64,000 nucleotides of DNA from Pseudomonas urmiensis (GCF_014268815.2 NZ_JABWRE020000001.1:4221001-4285000); one strand, 5' to 3'; counted from the stretch's first letter, positions 8,498-20,228 are shown. Numbers and translations: made by a program. The notes: a model not told the origin generated them from the letters alone.

Positions 8498-10168
8498 ATG
8501 CAAACCTGGCAACAACTCTATACCCCTCTGGGAAGCCTTGGCCTGTCCGCACTGGCGGCGGTCATCCCCATCGTGTTCTTCTTCCTCGCCCTCGCCGTGT
8601 TCCGCCTCAAAGGCCACGTGGCCGGTAGCATCACGCTCGGGCTGTCGATCCTGGTAGCGATCTTCGCCTTCAACATGCCGGTGGACATGGCCCTGGCTGC
8701 CGCCGGTTACGGCTTCCTCTACGGCCTCTGGCCAATTGCCTGGATCATCGTTGCCGCGGTGTTCCTGTACAAACTGACGGTCAAGAGCGGCCAGTTCGAA
8801 GTGATCCGCAGCTCGGTGCTGTCGATTACCGACGACCAACGCCTGCAAGTGCTGCTGATCGGCTTCTGCTTCGGTGCCTTCCTCGAAGGCGCAGCCGGCT
8901 TCGGCGCCCCGGTGGCCATCACGGCCGCGCTGCTGGTGGGCCTGGGCTTCAACCCACTGTACGCCGCCGGCCTGTGCCTGATCGCCAACACCGCGCCCGT
9001 GGCGTTCGGCGCGCTCGGCATCCCGATCATCGTCGCCGGCCAAGTGACTGGCATCGACGCCTTCCACATCGGCGCCATGACCGGCCGCCAGCTGCCGCTG
9101 CTGTCGCTGTTCGTGCCGTTCTGGCTGGTGTTCATGATGGACGGCCTGCGCGGCGTCAAAGAAACCTGGCCTGCCGCCCTGGTCGCCGGCCTGAGCTTCG
9201 CCGTGACCCAGTACTTCACCTCGAACTTCATCGGCCCAGAGCTGCCGGACATCACCTCGGCCCTGGCCAGCCTGGTATCGCTGACCCTGTTCCTGAAAGT
9301 GTGGCAGCCCAAGCGCTCGTTCGCCGAAGCCAAGGGCAGCGTCGGCGCCGCCGTGGTGCAGTCCAGCGGCAGCCAGCCTTCGCCGTACAGCCTGGGTGAA
9401 ATCTTCAAGGCCTGGTCGCCGTTCCTGATCCTCACCGTGCTGGTGACCATCTGGACCCTGAAGCCATTCAAGGCCGCCTTCGCCCCGGGCGGCGCGATGT
9501 ACAACTTCGTGTTCAACTTCGCCATCCCGCACCTCGACCAGCTGGTGATCAAGACCGCTCCGATCGTCGCTGCACCGACTGCAATGCCAGCGGTGTTCAA
9601 GCTCGACCCGATCTCCGCCACCGGCACGGCGATCTTCCTCTCCGCACTGATTTCCATGGCAGTGCTGAAGATCAACTTCAAAACTGGTCTGACCACTTTT
9701 AAAGAGACCTTCTGGGAGCTGCGCTGGCCCATCTTGTCGATCGGCATGGTGCTGGCCTTCGCCTTCGTCACCAACTACTCGGGCATGTCTTCGACCATGG
9801 CCCTGGTCCTGGCTGGCACCGGCGCTGCGTTCCCGTTCTTCTCGCCGTTCCTGGGCTGGCTGGGCGTATTCCTGACCGGCTCGGACACCTCGTCCAACGC
9901 CCTGTTCGGCTCGCTGCAGGCCACCACTGCGCACCAGATCGGGGTCAGCGACACCCTGCTGGTAGCGGCCAACACCAGCGGCGGCGTGACCGGCAAGATG
10001 ATCTCGCCGCAATCGATCGCCGTGGCCTGCGCCGCGACTGGCCTGGTCGGCAAGGAATCGGACCTGTTCCGCTTCACCGTCAAGCACAGCCTGTTCTTCG
10101 CCACCATCGTCGGCCTGATCACCCTGGTCCAGGCGTACTGGCTCACCGGCATGCTGGTTCACCACTAA
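8498..10168 (+). CDS. lldP: L-lactate permease LldP
   Basis: 556-residue inner-membrane lactate:H+ symporter of the LctP family, with roughly a dozen hydrophobic segments spread over the whole length. Conserved stretches include [22 protein letters not shown] (about residues 126-147) and the C-terminal half [17 protein letters not shown] and [22 protein letters not shown]. The ATG follows AGGGGCCACCCCAT. It heads the lldP-lldD-dld cluster. Strong GC third-position bias leaves long open frames on the opposite strand, which are not genes. Confidence 0.97.
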   Translation: MQTWQQLYTPLGSLGLSALAAVIPIVFFFLALAVFRLKGHVAGSITLGLSILVAIFAFNMPVDMALAAAGYGFLYGLWPIAWIIVAAVFLYKLTVKSGQFEVIRSSVLSITDDQRLQVLLIGFCFGAFLEGAAGFGAPVAITAALLVGLGFNPLYAAGLCLIANTAPVAFGALGIPIIVAGQVTGIDAFHIGAMTGRQLPLLSLFVPFWLVFMMDGLRGVKETWPAALVAGLSFAVTQYFTSNFIGPELPDITSALASLVSLTLFLKVWQPKRSFAEAKGSVGAAVVQSSGSQPSPYSLGEIFKAWSPFLILTVLVTIWTLKPFKAAFAPGGAMYNFVFNFAIPHLDQLVIKTAPIVAAPTAMPAVFKLDPISATGTAIFLSALISMAVLKINFKTGLTTFKETFWELRWPILSIGMVLAFAFVTNYSGMSSTMALVLAGTGAAFPFFSPFLGWLGVFLTGSDTSSNALFGSLQATTAHQIGVSDTLLVAANTSGGVTGKMISPQSIAVACAATGLVGKESDLFRFTVKHSLFFATIVGLITLVQAYWLTGMLVHH

Positions 10169-10178
10169 AGTGACAGGG

Positions 10179-10204
10179 GCCGGATGCGTCACGGCGCATC
10201 CGGC
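10179..10204 (+). other. Intercistronic hairpin between lldP and lldD
   Basis: GCCGGATGCG (10179-10188) and CGCATCCGGC (10195-10204) form a perfect 10-bp stem with a 6-base loop without a U-run. It probably stabilises or separately tunes the lldP and lldD parts of the message. Confidence 0.6.
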
Positions 10205-10237
10205 AGCCGCCCCTTTCAACCTTTGCAGCGAGATTCC

Positions 10238-11383
10238 ATGATCATTTCTGCCTCCACCGACTATCGCGCCGCGGCCCAGCGCAAGCTGCCGCCGTTCCTG
10301 TTCCACTACGCCGACGGTGGCGCCTACGCCGAGTACACCCTGCGCCATAACGTCGAAGACCTGGCCAGCATCGCCCTGCGTCAGCGCGTGCTGAAGAACA
10401 TGTCCGAGCTGAGCCTTCAGACGCAACTGTTCGGCGAGACCTTGAGCATGCCGGTCGCCCTGGCTCCGGTCGGCCTGACCGGCATGTACGCCCGCCGCGG
10501 CGAAGTGCAGGCGGCGCGTGCGGCAGCCGCCCACGACATTCCATTCACCATGTCGACGGTGTCGGTGTGCCCGATCGAAGAAGTCGCCCCGGCCATCAAC
10601 CGGCCTATGTGGTTCCAGCTGTACGTGCTCAAGGACCGCGGCTTCATGCGCAACGCCCTGGAGCGGGCCAAGGCCGCTGGGGTCAAGACGCTGGTGTTCA
10701 CCGTCGACATGCCCGTACCCGGCGCGCGCTATCGCGATGCCCACTCCGGCATGAGCGGCAAGAACGGCCCGCTGCGCCGCGTGCTGCAAGCCATGACCCA
10801 CCCCGAGTGGGCCTGGGATGTCGGCGTGATGGGCCGCCCGCACGATCTGGGCAACATCTCCACTTATCGGGGCAACCCCACGGGCCTGGCCGACTACATC
10901 GGCTGGCTGGGCAACAACTTCGACCCGTCGATCTCCTGGAAAGACCTGGAGTGGATCCGCGAGTTCTGGGACGGCCCGATGATCATCAAGGGCATTCTCG
11001 ATCCGGATGACGCCCGTGACGCCGTCAAGTTCGGCGCCGACGGCATCGTCGTGTCCAACCACGGTGGCCGCCAGCTCGACGGCGTGCTGTCGAGCGCCCG
11101 CGCCCTGCCGGCGATTGCCGATGCGGTCAAAGGCGAGATCAAGATCCTCGCCGACTCCGGCATCCGCAGCGGCCTCGACGTCGTGCGCATGATCGCCCTC
11201 GGCGCCGACAGCGTGCTGATCGGCCGCGCCTTCCTCTGGGCCCTGGCCACCCACGGCGAAGCCGGGGTGAAGAACCTGCTCGAGCTGTTCGAAAAAGAAA
11301 TGCGCGTCGCCATGGTGCTCACCGGCGCCAAGTCGATCAGCGAGATCACTCGCGATTCGCTGGTGCGCGAACTGGGCGCCTGA
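10238..11383 (+). CDS. lldD: L-lactate dehydrogenase (quinone/cytochrome), FMN-dependent
   Basis: 381-residue FMN alpha-hydroxyacid oxidase-family enzyme that oxidises L-lactate to pyruvate and passes electrons to the respiratory chain at the inner membrane. It has the family start [33 protein letters not shown]-site residues in APVGLTGM, and the catalytic His motif [11 protein letters not shown] (about 273-283) followed by [12 protein letters not shown]. Start chosen at the MIISAS methionine; an upstream in-frame start lacks family similarity. It lies between lldP and the FAD/Fe-S dehydrogenase, the order known from P. putida and P. aeruginosa. Confidence 0.97.
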   Translation: MIISASTDYRAAAQRKLPPFLFHYADGGAYAEYTLRHNVEDLASIALRQRVLKNMSELSLQTQLFGETLSMPVALAPVGLTGMYARRGEVQAARAAAAHDIPFTMSTVSVCPIEEVAPAINRPMWFQLYVLKDRGFMRNALERAKAAGVKTLVFTVDMPVPGARYRDAHSGMSGKNGPLRRVLQAMTHPEWAWDVGVMGRPHDLGNISTYRGNPTGLADYIGWLGNNFDPSISWKDLEWIREFWDGPMIIKGILDPDDARDAVKFGADGIVVSNHGGRQLDGVLSSARALPAIADAVKGEIKILADSGIRSGLDVVRMIALGADSVLIGRAFLWALATHGEAGVKNLLELFEKEMRVAMVLTGAKSISEITRDSLVRELGA

Positions 11384-11460
11384 ACGCCTGCACCCAATAC
11401 CGCCTGATAATCACCGGGGCACCTCGCGCAACAGACGCGACGGCCCCGCGAGGAGATTGC

Positions 11461-14271
<2,811 letters not shown>

Positions 14272-14295
14272 TCGAGCGCGGTGTTTGTGGGGCGA

Positions 14296-14427
14296 CCTGA
14301 ATGATCACATCATCCATGATCGCCCCGGGCTCTTTGCGGGGATCTGAATGAACACTTCATCCACAGCCGCCGCGAACCCCGTGGATCTGAATGAACACTT
14401 CATCCATAGCCGCCGCGAACCCCGTGG
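14296..14427. repeat. 43-bp tandem repeat
   Basis: Copies at 14342-14384 and 14385-14427 (atctgaatgaacacttcatc ... accccgtgg) differ by one base. A degenerate related copy precedes them at about 14296-14341. The unit contains a short inverted repeat (TGAATGAACACTTCATCCA region). It is non-coding and lies downstream of the dehydrogenase. Confidence 0.85.
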
Positions 14428-14599
14428 GAGCTGGCTTGCCTGCGATCGAGGGCAAAGCCCTCGCCTACGGCCTCCAGCCGTAAGACATTTCCGAACCTGC
14501 AACCAAATACTTCAGCTCAACCACGCTTGGGAATTACCCTACGACCGCTACAGCCGTTTCGCTGTTGTTGAGCATGAGCATCAGGGCTAATTTCCTCGG

Positions 14600-14800
14600 G
14601 TCGTCATATTTGGCGAACGGGTGTGAGAGCCCGGCTATAGGTTCCAACAGCAGTACTGCTATGGCAGTCGTGCGTGGGCAGGCTTCGGCCTGGCCGGGTT
14701 TCCTATATTTGCCGGTCTCTCACCCCACGCATGGCCGCCACCCTTATCCTGTGAGAGGGATTCTGGAGGTAGCTCCCGTTGGAAATATAGGAACTGCACC
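14600..14800 (+). ncRNA. Structured 5' leader RNA, candidate cis-regulatory element
   Basis: The leader before the small gene at 14801 can fold with TTCCTATATTT (14700-14710) pairing to AAATATAGGAA (14783-14793), an 11-bp helix that includes the ribosome-binding AGGA region. Within it CTCTCAC (14717-14723) can pair with GTGAGAG at 14751-14757 or with an identical GTGAGAG at 14623-14629, which would be mutually exclusive. A local GCAGG-CTTCGG-CCTG hairpin is also present. Similar leaders precede DUF6124/DUF3077 genes in many Pseudomonas, from memory and not checked. Confidence 0.55.
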
Positions 14801-14914
14801 ATGAAAAAACTCGTCCCCGACCCACCCCACTTCAAACTGCTCACCCCCTCTGACACCTGCACCCGGGCCACCTCCACCCCGAACACCCCCACCCCCGCAG
14901 CTATCAAGGACTGA
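14801..14914 (+). CDS. Small protein resembling a truncated DUF6124 N-terminus
   Basis: 37-codon frame MKKLVPDPPHFKLLTPSDT ending AAIKD before TGA. The opening MKKLVPDPP is typical of Pseudomonas DUF6124 proteins, which usually continue for about 100 residues or more. Here translation ends early, so this is either a short family member or a truncated relic whose main role may be to couple translation to the next gene, which starts 4 bases after its stop. The likely ribosome binding site (AGGAACTG) lies inside a long-range helix of the leader RNA. Function unknown. Confidence 0.55.
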   Translation: MKKLVPDPPHFKLLTPSDTCTRATSTPNTPTPAAIKD

Positions 14915-14918
14915 TCAG

Positions 14919-15179
14919 ATGACCCACGACCTCAGAAACTGGAAAACCGCCGGTAGCGAAACCTTCCTCGACCTCTACCGCATCCTGCCCGGCGTCCCCG
15001 CCGAACGCGCCTTCGAAGAACTCTCGACCATGCTCGGCCTGATCCGCCACCTCACCCTCGAAGCCGAGCTCAACGGCGATCAAATGGCCCTCGGCGCAGC
15101 CCGCTACCTCAGCGCCTTCGCCAAGGCCGTGGCCGATGACATCGAACTGGGCAAACTCTACCCCAACGCCCAGCCCTGA
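14919..15179 (+). CDS. DUF3077-family small protein
   Basis: 86-residue protein (MTHDLRNWKTAGSETFLDLY...) with the DUF3077-like helical region: PGVPAERAFEELSTMLGLIRHLTLEAELNGDQMALGAARYLSAFAKAVADDIE. The family is small, Pseudomonas-restricted and without known function. Its start lies 4 bases beyond the stop of the 37-codon gene, so the two are probably translated from one message behind the structured leader. Confidence 0.7.
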   Translation: MTHDLRNWKTAGSETFLDLYRILPGVPAERAFEELSTMLGLIRHLTLEAELNGDQMALGAARYLSAFAKAVADDIELGKLYPNAQP

Positions 15180-15284
15180 CAGCGCGCCCTATCCGCCAGC
15201 CAGCACTTGGATTGAACCCACGCCCAAACGCCACAGTCCACCCTTCAGGCCCACCTTCCAGAGGCCTTGCAGAAGGAGACACCC

Positions 15285-15581
15285 ATGAAAGGTACTGCTC
15301 TCTCAGCCCTGTTCGCGGCGGCCACCCTGCTGGCTTCCCCCGTGTTCGCCGCCGACGACCTGTGCGCCCTGAACCTGCAGAAAATCGACGACAGCATGGC
15401 CACCGCCGGCGCCACCTCCGAAGGCCTCGACAAAGCCCTCACCGAGCACGTCGACAAAGCCAAGGCCGCCCAGGCCTCCGGCGACACCAAAGAATGCATC
15501 GCCATTACCAGCAAAGTGCTCGAACGCCTGGAGAAAACCGACAAAGGCAGCGGCACCAGCGGCGGTAGCGGCGGCGCGTGA
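15285..15581 (+). CDS. Small exported protein of unknown function
   Basis: 98-residue product with a clear Sec signal peptide (MKGTALSALFAAATLLASPVFA, cleavage after AFA-like VFA). The mature part is a helical domain with two cysteines (DDLCALNLQKIDD and TKECIAI) that could form one disulfide, then a Gly/Ser tail GSGTSGGSGGA. AGAAGGAGA precedes the ATG. Probably periplasmic. I recognise no named family. Confidence 0.75.
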   Translation: MKGTALSALFAAATLLASPVFAADDLCALNLQKIDDSMATAGATSEGLDKALTEHVDKAKAAQASGDTKECIAITSKVLERLEKTDKGSGTSGGSGGA

Positions 15582-15635
15582 GGCCCGGCACGGGCGACGA
15601 CAGGACCAGTTGTCGACGTCGCCCGCGCAAAGGCG

Positions 15636-15641
15636 TATACT
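15636..15641 (+). promoter_or_regulatory. Probable ssrA promoter -10 element
   Basis: TATACT lies about 44 bases before the mature tmRNA 5' end, followed by GCGTGCTGAAAAGCACG, a small hairpin that would be in the 5' precursor. The -35 region is only weakly matched. Confidence 0.5.
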
Positions 15642-15684
15642 CCGCCTTGCGTGCTGAAAAGCACGTTCAGCTAGAGCTGAGTGT

Positions 15685-16076
15685 GGGGCCGATTAGGATT
15701 CGACGCCGGTCACGAAACTCTAGGTGCATGCCGAGTTGGTAACAGAACTCGTAAATCCACTGTTGCAACTTTCTATAGTTGCCAATGACGAAAACTACGA
15801 GGGTTACGCTCTCGCTGCGTAAGCAGCTGAGCCCGCTCTCCTGGTAGCTTCGGCTCCAGCAATCACTAGGGGATGCCTGTAAACCCGAAGTGATTGTCAT
15901 ACAGAACAGGATCGTCGTGTAGCACGTTGGGGGCAAAGCGACTAAAACTTACCCAACTCGTCCAAAGCACCCTGCCACTCGGGCGGCTGCGGATTAACTC
16001 AGTAGAGACGGCTAAGCATGTAGTACCGACAGCGGAGTACTGGCGGACGGGGGTTCAAATCCCCCCGGCTCCACCA
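15685..16076 (+). ncRNA. ssrA: Transfer-messenger RNA (tmRNA)
   Basis: Stable RNA of the SmpB-dependent ribosome rescue system. It begins GGGGCCGATTAGGATTCGAC and ends with the T-arm GGTTCAAATCC and GGCTCCACCA, whose GGGGC/GCTCC ends form the alanyl acceptor stem. The internal reading frame at 15781-15822 encodes the degradation tag ANDENYEGYALAA followed by TAA. Length of 392 nt is normal. The 3' end is also the integration site of the island that follows. Confidence 0.97.
15781..15822 (+). other. tmRNA tag-peptide reading frame
   Basis: GCC AAT GAC GAA ... GCG TAA encodes ANDENYEGYALAA. The C-terminal ALAA is the ClpXP/ClpAP recognition end, as in other gammaproteobacterial tags; the central NYEGY part is the variable region. 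Confidence 0.9.
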
Positions 16077-16250
16077 AATGATCAATCAAAGACGTCCACG
16101 GACGTCTTTTTTTGTGCCTGGAAGTCAGTGAAATCAAGGGTTTACTGCTCTTTTGAGGACCACAATGGTTTTTTGAGTTCCAGCCATCCCGGTATTCCCG
16201 GTGGTATTCCAGCCTACCTGGGGCTAATCTTGGGAATACCAAAAGGTGTC
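16053..16250. other. Island attachment site (attL) and integrase leader, copy 1
   Basis: The tmRNA 3' end (GTTCAAATCC...CCACCA) is continuous with a leader that recurs imperfectly at 31478-31676: the AATnATCAA junction, the GACGTCC hairpin, TTTTTTGAGTTCCAGCCATC and GCTAATC...GGAATACCA blocks align in order. Integration at the tmRNA 3' end by the adjacent P4-type integrase explains it. Confidence 0.8.
16088..16113 (+). terminator. tmRNA terminator supplied by the island
   Basis: AAAGACGTCC and GGACGTCTTT form a 10-bp stem followed by a T-run, 12 bases after the mature CCA end. Because it lies beyond the attachment point, the island brings its own ssrA terminator; the right-hand copy (31511-31538) keeps the same hairpin. 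Confidence 0.85.
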
Positions 16251-16264
16251 ATGGAGCTTCTCCC

Positions 16265-17521
16265 ATGTGCGCTCAAACAGCTCGCCTCTCCGACCGCCAG
16301 CTCAAGGCAGTCAAGCCCAAAGACAAGGACTATGTCCTCACGGATGGCGACGGCCTCCAGCTCCGAGTCCGGGTCAACCGCTCGATGCAGTGGAATTTCA
16401 ACTACAGGCATCCGGTCACCAAAAATCGAATCAACATGGCGCTCGGCTCCTACCCTGAGGTCTCTCTGGCGCAAGCTCGGCGGAAAGCGGTTGAGGCTAG
16501 GGAAGTACTTGCGCAGGGGATTGATCCCAAAGCTCAGCGCAATGAGCTCGCGCAGGCCAAGCTAGCCGAGACGGAACATACGTTCGAGAAAGTCGCTAGC
16601 GCCTGGTTCGAGCTGAAAAAGGACTCGGTCACGCCGGCCTATGCTGAGGACATCTGGCGCTCACTCACGCTGCACGTTTTTCCGAGCATGAAATCGACTC
16701 CAATCTCGGAAGTCAGTGCACCGATGGTGATCAAGATCCTTCGCCCTATCGAAGCCAAAGGCAGCTTGGAAACGGTGAAGCGGCTTAGCCAGCGCCTCAA
16801 CGAGATCATGACCTACGGGGTCAATTCGGGAATGATCTTCGCGAACCCGCTCAGCGGGATTCGGGCGGTGTTCAAGAAACCGAAGAAAGAAAACATGGCG
16901 GCGCTTCCACCCGAGGAGCTTCCTGAACTCATGCTGGAAATAGCGAACGCCAGTATCAAGCGCACGACCCGTTGTCTGATCGAATGGCAGTTGCACACCA
17001 TGACTCGCCCCGCCGAGGCGGCAACTACTCGTTGGGCAGACATCGATTTTGAAAGGCGTGTCTGGACCATCCCACCGGAGCGGATGAAGAAGCGCCGACC
17101 GCACAGCATCCCGTTGAGCGATCAAGCCATGTCATTGCTGGAGATACTGAAGTCCCACAGTGGTCATCGAGAATACGTCTTCCCGGCAGACCGAAACCCT
17201 CGTACTCATGCCAATAGCCAGACCGCCAACATGGCGTTGAAACGCATGGGCTTCCAGGACCGCTTGGTCAGCCACGGCATGCGCTCGATGGCCAGCACCA
17301 TATTGAATGAACATGGGTGGGACCCGGAGCTCATCGAAGTGGCGCTGGCGCACGTCGACAAGGATGAGGTGCGCAGTGCCTACAACCGAGCCGACTACAT
17401 CGAGCGACGGCGGCCGATGATGGCTTGGTGGAGCGAGTACATTCTGAAGGCGTCGACGGGCAATCTCTCGGCCAGCGCGATGAATGTGGCTAGGGATCGG
17501 AACGTAGTACCCATCCGATAG
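16265..17521 (+). CDS. P4-type tyrosine integrase of the tmRNA island
   Basis: 418-residue site-specific recombinase that integrates and excises the island at ssrA. It has an N-terminal DUF4102/arm-binding domain (LSDRQLKAVKPKDKDYVLTDGDGLQLRV), a core-binding helical domain (about 100-200) and a catalytic domain. Visible catalytic residues are the Arg in TMTRPAEAA (about 235), HGMRS (His/Arg, about 338-342), ALAHVDK (about 362) and the nucleophile in SAYNRADYIERR (Tyr about 376). The position 189 bases beyond the tmRNA end, reading inward, is standard. Confidence 0.95.
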   Translation: MCAQTARLSDRQLKAVKPKDKDYVLTDGDGLQLRVRVNRSMQWNFNYRHPVTKNRINMALGSYPEVSLAQARRKAVEAREVLAQGIDPKAQRNELAQAKLAETEHTFEKVASAWFELKKDSVTPAYAEDIWRSLTLHVFPSMKSTPISEVSAPMVIKILRPIEAKGSLETVKRLSQRLNEIMTYGVNSGMIFANPLSGIRAVFKKPKKENMAALPPEELPELMLEIANASIKRTTRCLIEWQLHTMTRPAEAATTRWADIDFERRVWTIPPERMKKRRPHSIPLSDQAMSLLEILKSHSGHREYVFPADRNPRTHANSQTANMALKRMGFQDRLVSHGMRSMASTILNEHGWDPELIEVALAHVDKDEVRSAYNRADYIERRRPMMAWWSEYILKASTGNLSASAMNVARDRNVVPIR

Positions 17522-17632
17522 GGCGCGGCGACAACGGCGACACTGGCGACAGACCGCGCGCCATCTACATCCTTGTCGTCTGAGCGGATGGCGACAGTCG
17601 CCAACTCGCCTCGATTTTGGCTTCTCCGGCTA

Positions 17633-17677
17633 AGCCCGTGAACATGGGGAGGCTTCGCATCCCCATGTTCACGGGCT
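17633..17677. repeat. Perfect 18-bp inverted repeat (hairpin)
   Basis: AGCCCGTGAACATGGGGA at 17633-17650 is exactly complementary to TCCCCATGTTCACGGGCT at 17660-17677 with a 9-base loop. No T-run follows, so it is not a standard terminator of the integrase, although it ends about 155 bases after its stop. Confidence 0.85.
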
Positions 17678-17990
17678 AACACTAGAAAAGCGACAAACGG
17701 CCACTCTGCCACTGACACCCACCGACTTCCAAAGCACGCCAGAGGTGGAATCTGGCGCATTTCCATGTGCCCGTCACCAATTGACCCGTGCCGCGGCGAC
17801 CGATAAAACGAAGATTCAAAGCGCTGCCTTAGGCAGCACCCCAGATGACCAGAGCCTTCAAGGTCATGCCGCTAACCCGGTGGTTCAACCCAAAGTGCGA
17901 TTCGCGCCCGGAGGCTCGCACGGTCATTCGCCAGAATGATGGACGCCCTCTAAACAACCCGCCAAGTGCGGCTGCCCGCTAACCCTTTAG

Positions 17991-18070
17991 CCCTGCAGCA
18001 ACGAACCTGCTCGGCCAACGTTTTGCGCCAACCGCTCGCCCGTCTCTTTTTCCAGAAAAGAGACGGGCGC
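17991..18070. repeat. Hairpin-containing dispersed repeat, copy 1
   Basis: The stretch starts CCCTGCAGCAAC and ends in a perfect 14-bp hairpin, CGCCCGTCTCTTTT / AAAAGAGACGGGCG with loop TCCAG. A diverged copy with the same flanks and the same loop occurs at 36683-36754. Confidence 0.75.
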
Positions 18071-18487
18071 TCCTAACACTGCTGCAACCCTCATCGCACA
18101 TGGCTTTGCGGCAATTCCCCTCGTGACAATCGGCGTGACAAATGCCGATGTCACCAGCAACAGCGCTGTAGATGATGGTGCCGCAGATCAGGGAATGGAC
18201 TGCACCTGACTGACAGTCAGGCATGCCCCGGTCATCGCATTGCTGCTTGCACATGGCTCAGGATCTCGCGGCACTGGTCTCGTCAACCAATGCAGCCTCC
18301 ACCCGCCCACCGGTAACGGTGTTAAGGAGGCCAGATCATGAGATGCCCTTGCTCCTGGTAGTAAGGAGCCGCCAGTCCCGCGTCAGTGGACACCCTCACA
18401 GGTCGCAGGGGCCTTGATCCCTGATAACACTCAGCATTCTTGGCGGGATGACGTGAGGGAGAGATCGGTAATTTATGGAGGAAGGCT

Positions 18488-19885
18488 ATGCAACTGCGCG
18501 AAGTACAAGGGCCACCACGCCCCTTGTTGGAACAGCAGGTTACGCCCCTACCCTACCCGGTCGCGGCGCTGGGCGATCTATTGGGGCCTGCCGTGGAACG
18601 CATGGCCGATGTGATCGGCGTGCCCTGCGCCATGGCCGCGCAATCTGTTCTAGCCACGGCAGCTTTGGCGAGCCAGGCGCACGCCAATGTTCACCTCGAC
18701 GGCCGAATTTATCCGTTGTCGCTGTACTTGCTGACGGTGGCTTGCTCGGGTGATCGCAAAAGCGCGGTGGACCATATTGCGCTGCAGGCCGTACGCGACT
18801 GGGAAAGACAGCAGTGGATCGCCTATGGCGAACAGCTCAAGGCGCACCGAGCTGCAATGAGTCTCACCGCGAAGTCACCGACCTCGAAAAAATCAGCACA
18901 GCTAGCGCTGGACGCTCAACCTGAACCTGTCCAACCAAGACTGCTCACTGCTGAGCCGACCATTGAGGGCCTGGTCAAAAGCCTGTGCCACGGCTTGCCC
19001 AGCATGGGGCTGTTCAGCGATGAGGGCGGGCAGTTTTTGGGCGGCAGCACCATGAGCAAGGACAACATGATCAAGGCGATCACTCACTTGTCGACCCTGT
19101 GGGACGGTAGCCCGGTTGATCGGTCGCGCGCGATGACTGGAGAAAGTCTGCGTGCCTATGATCGCCGCCTCAGCATACACTTGATGCTTCAACCCCGCCT
19201 GGCAGACCGCTTGCTGCAGGACGCAGATATCAAAGACCAGGGCATCCTGGGGCGCTGTCTGATCAGTTGGCCGGAGCGTCTGGTTGGACAACGACTGTAC
19301 AAAGCCATCGACCTGACCCGAGATCCAAAGGTGTACCTGTACCAGCAGCGCATTGCCACGCTGATGCAGAAGCCTTGGTCACGGCACAAAGATGGTGGCC
19401 TCAACCCTACGGCCCTGGAGTTAAACCCCCGCGCCCGTGAGGCCTGGATTGCCATTCACGACACCATTGAATGCGAGTCTGGGGAGTTCGGCGAGTTGGT
19501 CAACGTCCAAGCTGCAGCGAGCAAAGCCGCCGCGAACGTACTACGCATGGCTGGTGTGATGGCGGTGGTTGAGGAATCGACTGTATTGGAAGACCTGTAC
19601 ATTCAGCGCGCCTCCACGCTGATGGATTACTACCTGGCCGAGAACCAACGGCTGACTGAACAGGAACCACTGAATAAGCTTCGCGCAGAGGCTGATTGCC
19701 TGCTGCGCTGGTTGATAAAGAAGAACTGGCCACCGTTTCGCCTGCGCGACCTTACGCGCAACGGCCCCCGGTTTGCCCGTAAAAGCACGCGGCACACCTT
19801 CGAGTTATTGCTGCAACTGGTTGCCCATAACTGGCTGGACAATGACGGGGACATATTCGAGGTGCGCCATGTTCCGACTCAATGA
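18488..19885 (+). CDS. YfjI/DUF3987-family protein
   Basis: 465-residue member of the DUF3987 (YfjI) family, found on integrative elements and often near integrases. Function is not established. Family features are a long N-terminal helical region (PYPVAALGDLLGPAVERMADVIGVPCAMAAQSVLATAALASQ), a P-loop-like CSGDRKSAVD (about 83-92), and the conserved SDEGGQFLGG and GRCLISWP segments (about 178-260). The ATG is preceded by GGAGGAAGGCT. Its end overlaps the next gene by 17 bases, implying co-expression with the downstream hypothetical and integrase-like genes. Confidence 0.85.
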   Translation: MQLREVQGPPRPLLEQQVTPLPYPVAALGDLLGPAVERMADVIGVPCAMAAQSVLATAALASQAHANVHLDGRIYPLSLYLLTVACSGDRKSAVDHIALQAVRDWERQQWIAYGEQLKAHRAAMSLTAKSPTSKKSAQLALDAQPEPVQPRLLTAEPTIEGLVKSLCHGLPSMGLFSDEGGQFLGGSTMSKDNMIKAITHLSTLWDGSPVDRSRAMTGESLRAYDRRLSIHLMLQPRLADRLLQDADIKDQGILGRCLISWPERLVGQRLYKAIDLTRDPKVYLYQQRIATLMQKPWSRHKDGGLNPTALELNPRAREAWIAIHDTIECESGEFGELVNVQAAASKAAANVLRMAGVMAVVEESTVLEDLYIQRASTLMDYYLAENQRLTEQEPLNKLRAEADCLLRWLIKKNWPPFRLRDLTRNGPRFARKSTRHTFELLLQLVAHNWLDNDGDIFEVRHVPTQ

Positions 19886-20228
19886 CGCCGTGCGCCGCTA
19901 CCAGGCGCAACATCGCTCGTCGTCCGAGTTACGGTGTGTCGCCGCCACCGTCACAACTTTGTCGCCACGTGCCAATCCAGATGCGGCGGGGGTTGTCGCC
20001 AGTGTCGCCGCTGTCGCCGCTCCAACATCTGAGTCAATCGACCTCGCTCGGCTCATCGAGCAGTTGCAAGAAGACGGGGCCTTGCTGCAACACAGCGAAA
20101 ACGCCCTTCTCATCCGCCCAGCACACTGGGGACAGTTGGACAGCGTCAGCGCCCACTGGAAAGCCCTGCTGCTGCACCTACAAACCAACGATCAAGGTGA
20201 AGACAATGGTGCTGGTCGGTCGGCGTGA
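19869..20228 (+). CDS. Hypothetical protein of integrative elements
   Basis: 119-residue product starting MFRLNDAVRRYQAQH, overlapping the YfjI gene end and itself overlapping the start of the next gene by 23 bases. The middle is Ala/Val-rich (GVVASVAAVAAPTSES), encoded by repeated GTCGCC units. The C-terminal half (LARLIEQLQEDGALLQHSENALLIRPAHWGQLDSVSAHWKALLLHLQ) looks like a compact helical domain. No function assigned. Confidence 0.65.
   Translation: MFRLNDAVRRYQAQHRSSSELRCVAATVTTLSPRANPDAAGVVASVAAVAAPTSESIDLARLIEQLQEDGALLQHSENALLIRPAHWGQLDSVSAHWKALLLHLQTNDQGEDNGAGRSA

Larger units (their letters stand above)
17522..18487. other. Gene-poor stretch with strong hairpins after the integrase
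   Basis: About 970 bases without a convincing gene. It contains repeated GGCGAC units (17523-17556), a perfect 18-bp inverted repeat (17633-17677) and a perfect 14-bp hairpin (18038-18070) that belongs to a repeat recurring at 36683-36754. Short open frames here have no ribosome binding site or recognisable product. Confidence 0.6.

Noticed and set aside
8354..11254. Long open frame antisense to lldP-lldD
   Set aside because: Low-complexity His/Gly/Gln-rich translation and full overlap with two certain genes; an antisense shadow of high GC3.
17979..18254. Cys-rich minus-strand open frame (91 codons)
   Set aside because: It runs through the perfect 14-bp hairpin and has no ribosome binding site; probably chance.
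18223..18417. Short plus-strand open frame upstream of YfjI
   Set aside because: No ribosome binding site, no family, and proline/serine-rich chance-like composition.
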